Of a DNA stretch of 43,899 bases, positions 39,988 through 43,899 are shown piece by piece. Where the stretch lies: the NCBI GenBank assembly GCA_003612335.1, contig RAYO01000003.1, positions 1 through 43,899 of the forward strand. The letters run 5' to 3'. This stretch comes from a bacterium 1xD42-67 (GTDB taxonomy: Bacteria; Bacillota; Clostridia; Oscillospirales; Oscillospiraceae). A program made the position numbers and the translations under genes. Each line of letters begins with the position of its first letter. Position 1 is the first letter of the stretch. The notes beneath the pieces were generated by a model that had not been told where the DNA came from, did no database searches, and was given only the letters and a program-made list of their open reading frames with translations.

Positions 39988-42900
39988 TTAGGTGCTGGGC
40001 ACCTCAGCCAGCAGAGTGAAGCTAGTCACGTCGGCAACCACAGAGGCGGGATCAGCGTCAGCCAGAGCGATGGTGATCTTGACTGCGATGCTCCCGTCAC
40101 TCGTGCCGTCCACCGCAGTGTACGCAGGAGTGTCAGCCTGAGCAACGGTCGCAGTGAGGCCGGTCACGCCCTTCACGCCGGTGAGGTCATCGACCAGAGC
40201 CTGGATGACAGTGATCACGTCATTCGCGGTATCGCTGCTCGTAAAGGCAGTATCCGCAGCCTTCAGGATCGTGGTCTCCATAGCCTCGATCGCGGTCTTC
40301 GCGGCGGCGACCTTGGCGTTCTGGACCTCGGCCCAAGTCTTCTGGGCGACAGTGAACACGATCTCAACAGACTCCTTAGCCACCTCGCCCACAGTCAGGG
40401 TGTAAGTGACAGTGTAGGTGCCAGCAGTACCAGCATTAGAGGCGCTGGAGGCATCCACGGGGGCGACCCAAGCGCCAGCCGCCTTCTCGGCCACGGTCAC
40501 GCCAGCGCCGGCCAGGCCCTCGACGACCGCCTTGGCCTTGGCAGCGGCGGTGGTCGCGTCAGTGACCTGCGCAGGATCCAGAGTCTTCTGCGTGGTGGTG
40601 ATCGCATCGACCTTAGTCTTGGCAGCAGTGGCCTTCTGCTCGTCGGTCTCACCGGCCGACTCAAAAGCCTTAGCCTTGACGGTGACGTTAGTCATCTCGA
40701 TCAGGCCCTTGGCCTCGCCCTTCTTGATCTGGACCTTGACGCTGGCGAACTTGCCGTCAGTGCCAGCGGCGGAATCCTCAGTGCCGTTAGTGGGGGCAGT
40801 AAACGCACCGAACTCCCAGCCGTCCGTAAAGGCGCGGGCGGCGGTGCGGTCGGAGGTATCCACCTCCACACCGGCGGGCAGAGCGGCAGTCACAGCGGCC
40901 TTGACAGCGGTCTTGGCGGCGTCCTCAGTGCTCAGGTCCTGAGTGGTGTCGCCCACACCACCGGCGGCGGTGATAGCGGCGGGCACGCTGGTCTGAGCGC
41001 CAGTGACGACCTCAGCGTCGGTCTGCGTCTTCGCCGCGATAGTGATCGCGCCGATGGTGGCGGTAGCGGTCTGGGTGGAGTCGTTCTTGCTGGTCAGCAC
41101 GACGGTAGTGCCAGTGGCGATACTGCCGGGAGTGCCGCCAGTGGCAGGAGTGATAGTGCCCCAGGTGATGGTCCCGACCTTCACGTTGGGACCGGCAGCG
41201 GCCTCGATCAGCTTCTTGACCTCAGCCTTGATCTGGGCCTCGGTGTAATCAGAGCCGGTGGCGGGGGCGGGGAGGGTGGTGATCGCCTCGACATTGGTCT
41301 TGGCATTGCTGATGTCCACCGCATTGGCGTCGGTGTCGCCCTCGACATACAGGAACAGGTACTTCAGCTCGGTGTTGCCGTTGCCGCCATCGTAGGCGTC
41401 CTTGGTCACGATGTAGTAGTAGCCGTCGTCGATGTCGTAGCCGTTCAGCACGCTGGCGATGGTGCTGGCGGTGGTGCCGCAGTAAGCCTCATAGTCGGCG
41501 TCCTTATCGGTGGTAGCGCCGGCGCCCTTCATGATGACCAGGTTCAGCTGGCTGTCCTTGCCGGTGATGAAGCTGTTGTCGCCGATGGTCATGCCCTCGT
41601 TCTTGGCGGTGACGCGGGTGGCAGCGCCGATGTCGAACTTCTTCCAGTCGTCGTCGGTGGTGAAGTTGCTGTCGTTGCCGCTGTTCACGTTGGTGTCGCC
41701 GGTGCCGATGACTTCCTTCATGCTGGTGATGCGGTCGGTCTTGGAGTCCCGCTTCACCTTGGTGTACATGGTGTACTCAGGATACTGGTCGTCGGTCTCG
41801 ATGGAGGTCTTCTTGCCGTCCACGATAGCGTTGTAGATGTAGTAGGTGTCGTCGCCGGTGCCCTTGGTGGCGTCCTTATCCAGCAGGATGTAGAACACGT
41901 CGTCCTCGGTGGAGGCGTCCACCTCAGTGTCGTTGTTCCCGTCCACGCTGATGAACACGTAGGTGGCGTAGTTGTTCTTGGTGTTCCAGACATAGCCGGC
42001 CTTGTAGGTGCCGCTGTTCATGCTGATATCGGGGGCGTTGGAGGTGCCGGTGTAGGTGTACACGTCGCCGTCCTTGTCCACGATGATGAACTGGGTCTTG
42101 CTGTTGGTGCGGATGCCGGAGGCGCCGGTGATGTCGGCCAGCTTGGCGTTGCCCTGGACCAGGACCTTGGTGCCGGTCACGCAGGCATCGGCATTGAGCT
42201 GGTGGGTGTCGTCATAGCTGCCGGAGATGGCGGTCAGGGTGTACTTGTCAGCGCTGTCCTTGCTGTAGGTATACCAGCCCTTGGCGGCCTTCATGGCGGT
42301 CTTGTTGGAAGAGCCGGCCACCTTCTTCAGGGTGATGGTGTCCTCGGTGCCGTCGGCGAAGTAGGCCTTGGCGATGATGTTGGAGGAGGTCAGGTTGCCC
42401 TCGTTGTTGGCCTCAGTGATGAACACGTAGTTGCCGCCCACCAGGGTGGTATCCACGGCGATCACATAGCCGTACTCGTCCAGGACCAGAGCGACCTGGC
42501 TGCCGGTGGCCTGGATCTCAGACTTCACGCCGCCGTCCTTCTTGGTCTTCAGGGAGTAGGAGTAGTCGGTGCCGTCCACGGTGATGTTGCTCTCCAGCTT
42601 GTAGCCGGTGACCTCACCAGTGACGACCTCGGCGGGCTTCACGGTGGCGACCTTATAGGTGCTGCCGCTCTTGTAAGCGGTGACCAGCAGGTAGTCGTCC
42701 TCCTTGACGTCCTCCAGGTTGAAGTCCTCACCCTTCAGGGTGTAGGTGTCCAGGTTGACAGGGAACTCGCTGGTGTCGCCGGCGGAGGCGATGCGCAGCT
42801 CGTCGTTGCTGGAGTTGTAGTCGCTGCTGGCCTGATAGACATAGGTGCTCACCACCACGATGGTGGCGTTGTCGTCCTTGTCCACATACAGCTTGGTCAC

Positions 42901-43899
42901 GCTGCCGTTGCCGGTGTCAGCCGCGTCGTCGTTGATCTTACCGGTGTTGTTCCGGTCAGCGAACTTGGGAACATCGCCCTTGACAACACTGGTGTCACGG
43001 CCGTCCACCCAATAGTGGAATTCGGTGCCTTCCCTGTCGCCAGCACTGGCTTTCAGAGCGTCCACGGTGTTCTTGCCCATGGCCTTGTACATGGCGTCCT
43101 TGGTGACCTTGCCGGTCCAGGTCTCCACCAGGTCGGTGTCGTCCTCATAGGTGCCGATCTCGGTGTTGCGCAGCTTCCAGGTCACGGCGGGGTGGCCGAA
43201 GTCGTCGTTCTGCTCCTCCTGCTTCACCAGGTCGCCGTTGTACAGCTGCTCGCCCAGCTCCACGGTGCAGCCCTGACGGCCGTCGGTCTCGTTGCCGCCC
43301 TGGTCGGTGCTGTTGATGGCCTTGGCGAACTTCTCGGTGCTGGTGCGGACCACGTAGTCCACCTGGCCGCCGGTGATGGAGATGTTGCCGCCGGCCTCAC
43401 CCGTGTTGATGTTCAGGGTGTTGTCCTTGGCGTCCACCATGGCGGTCTCCAGGGTGTTCAGGGCCAGCTGAGCCACCTGGTCGCGGGTCAGGGGGGTGTC
43501 GTTGCTGGCGTTGATGTCCTTGAACAGGCCCAGCTTGCTGGCCTGACGGACGGTAGCGATCACAAAGCCGTCCTTGTAGTCGCTGTCGTACTTGAAGTAG
43601 CCCAGAGCACGCATCATCATGGAAGCGGCCTGCACGGCGGTCACGGTGTCAGCGCCGCCGTAGGTGGTGGCGTTGTAGCCGGACACGATGCCGTTGGCGT
43701 AGCACGCGCCCACGTAGGGCTTGGCGTAGTCGGGCACGTCCCAGAAGGGGCAGTTCTCTTTGTAGTAGTTGTAGTCCAGGTTGAGCAGCTTGGCCATCAC
43801 GATCGCCATCTCATTGCGGGAGACGGTGCGGTCAGGGTCGAAGTTGCCCTTATCGTCGCCCTGCATCACGCCAACGGCCTGCAGGACTTCGATCGCCTC
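39988..43899 (-). CDS. S-layer homology (SLH) domain surface protein, 5' end beyond the window
   Basis: Partial: 1303 codons visible, the frame is open to the window edge, and the missing N-terminus should contain the signal peptide and first SLH residues. The visible start (EAIEVLQAVGVMQGDDKGN) aligns with residues 37-55 of the left SLH protein. Three SLH repeats (within the first ~160 visible residues) are almost identical to the left copy. The middle shares beta-rich segments (TLKGEDF, EVVTGEVTGY) with it, and the distal part has FIVAR/Ala-rich repeats and a shared module with LKKG/IKKG, then a stretch ending in VKAKAF. The C-termini differ. The internal ATG at 43869 is not the true start. 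Confidence 0.9.
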   Translation of the reverse strand, partial: EAIEVLQAVGVMQGDDKGNFDPDRTVSRNEMAIVMAKLLNLDYNYYKENCPFWDVPDYAKPYVGACYANGIVSGYNATTYGGADTVTAVQAASMMMRALGYFKYDSDYKDGFVIATVRQASKLGLFKDINASNDTPLTRDQVAQLALNTLETAMVDAKDNTLNINTGEAGGNISITGGQVDYVVRTSTEKFAKAINSTDQGGNETDGRQGCTVELGEQLYNGDLVKQEEQNDDFGHPAVTWKLRNTEIGTYEDDTDLVETWTGKVTKDAMYKAMGKNTVDALKASAGDREGTEFHYWVDGRDTSVVKGDVPKFADRNNTGKINDDAADTGNGSVTKLYVDKDDNATIVVVSTYVYQASSDYNSSNDELRIASAGDTSEFPVNLDTYTLKGEDFNLEDVKEDDYLLVTAYKSGSTYKVATVKPAEVVTGEVTGYKLESNITVDGTDYSYSLKTKKDGGVKSEIQATGSQVALVLDEYGYVIAVDTTLVGGNYVFITEANNEGNLTSSNIIAKAYFADGTEDTITLKKVAGSSNKTAMKAAKGWYTYSKDSADKYTLTAISGSYDDTHQLNADACVTGTKVLVQGNAKLADITGASGIRTNSKTQFIIVDKDGDVYTYTGTSNAPDISMNSGTYKAGYVWNTKNNYATYVFISVDGNNDTEVDASTEDDVFYILLDKDATKGTGDDTYYIYNAIVDGKKTSIETDDQYPEYTMYTKVKRDSKTDRITSMKEVIGTGDTNVNSGNDSNFTTDDDWKKFDIGAATRVTAKNEGMTIGDNSFITGKDSQLNLVIMKGAGATTDKDADYEAYCGTTASTIASVLNGYDIDDGYYYIVTKDAYDGGNGNTELKYLFLYVEGDTDANAVDISNAKTNVEAITTLPAPATGSDYTEAQIKAEVKKLIEAAAGPNVKVGTITWGTITPATGGTPGSIATGTTVVLTSKNDSTQTATATIGAITIAAKTQTDAEVVTGAQTSVPAAITAAGGVGDTTQDLSTEDAAKTAVKAAVTAALPAGVEVDTSDRTAARAFTDGWEFGAFTAPTNGTEDSAAGTDGKFASVKVQIKKGEAKGLIEMTNVTVKAKAFESAGETDEQKATAAKTKVDAITTTQKTLDPAQVTDATTAAAKAKAVVEGLAGAGVTVAEKAAGAWVAPVDASSASNAGTAGTYTVTYTLTVGEVAKESVEIVFTVAQKTWAEVQNAKVAAAKTAIEAMETTILKAADTAFTSSDTANDVITVIQALVDDLTGVKGVTGLTATVAQADTPAYTAVDGTSDGSIAVKITIALADADPASVVADVTSFTLLAEVPST
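43625..43753. repeat. 129-bp exact inverted repeat in SLH genes (right arm)
   Basis: Exact reverse complement of 366-494. Confidence 0.92.

Noticed and set aside
43869-43871. ATG at 43869 as start of the right SLH gene
   Set aside because: The frame continues to the window edge and aligns with residues inside the left SLH protein, so the gene is cut by the window.
1-43899. CRISPR array, tRNA, rRNA or integrated prophage
   Set aside because: No spaced direct repeats of CRISPR type, no cloverleaf or rRNA-like stretch noticed, and only two isolated tail-like genes without capsid, portal, terminase or integrase.

Overview
The window looks like a chromosomal segment from a GC-rich, endospore-forming, anaerobic Firmicute of the Clostridia, most likely an Oscillospiraceae-type gut bacterium (Flavonifractor/Intestinimonas/Dysosmobacter-like). 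The basis is a recognisable spoIIID with a sigma-E-like promoter, an oxygen-sensitive class III ribonucleotide reductase (nrdD/nrdG), rubrerythrin, an oxygen-labile two-subunit Fe-S fumarase, large S-layer-homology (SLH) proteins and families of short palindromic intergenic repeats. The taxonomic call is inference. I see no rRNA, tRNA, CRISPR array, transposase, integrase or origin.

Layout. Positions 1-4552 and 39303-43899 are mirror images: a long SLH surface protein converging on a small phage-tail-like protein at the left end (+ then -), and the same pair in opposite order and orientation at the right end. They share exact inverted tracts of 129, 68 and 57 bp, so the ~35 kb between them sits inside a large inverted repeat. 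Between the ends, 4.7-14.9 kb is a rightward run: NAD synthetase, a haemolysin III-type membrane protein, a SUKH-like protein with a TetR regulator, a sodium/proline symporter, an unknown protein, and a tetracycline-protection-type ribosomal GTPase fused to a YacP/Rae1-like NYN nuclease. 15-22.5 kb is mostly leftward housekeeping: a DUF2974 lipase-like protein, pyruvate kinase, metG, membrane proteins and mnmA, with spoIIID facing right. 22.6-25.8 kb is the anaerobic ribonucleotide reductase operon behind tandem NrdR boxes. 26-29.4 kb is a leftward SsuABC/TauABC-type ABC transporter bracketed by two inverted copies of a ~200-bp palindromic element and preceded by a Crp/Fnr regulator.

30.0-37.0 kb is the most accessory-looking part: a leftward array of five proteins combining TPR, SUFU, DUF2185 (Imm33-like) and DUF4261 domains with a tandem pair of unknown paralogues, with palindromic repeats in several gaps, followed by a 35-residue membrane protein and rubrerythrin. 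These families are known as polymorphic-toxin immunity proteins, but no toxin is visible here. 37.0-39.1 kb is a fumarase alpha/beta/DUF1847 operon.

The most interesting candidates are the GTPase-NYN fusion, the SUFU/Imm33/DUF4261 array and the mirror-image SLH/tail-like ends. Start codons were chosen by Shine-Dalgarno sequence and family length. Domain names come from recognition of sequence patterns, not from a search.
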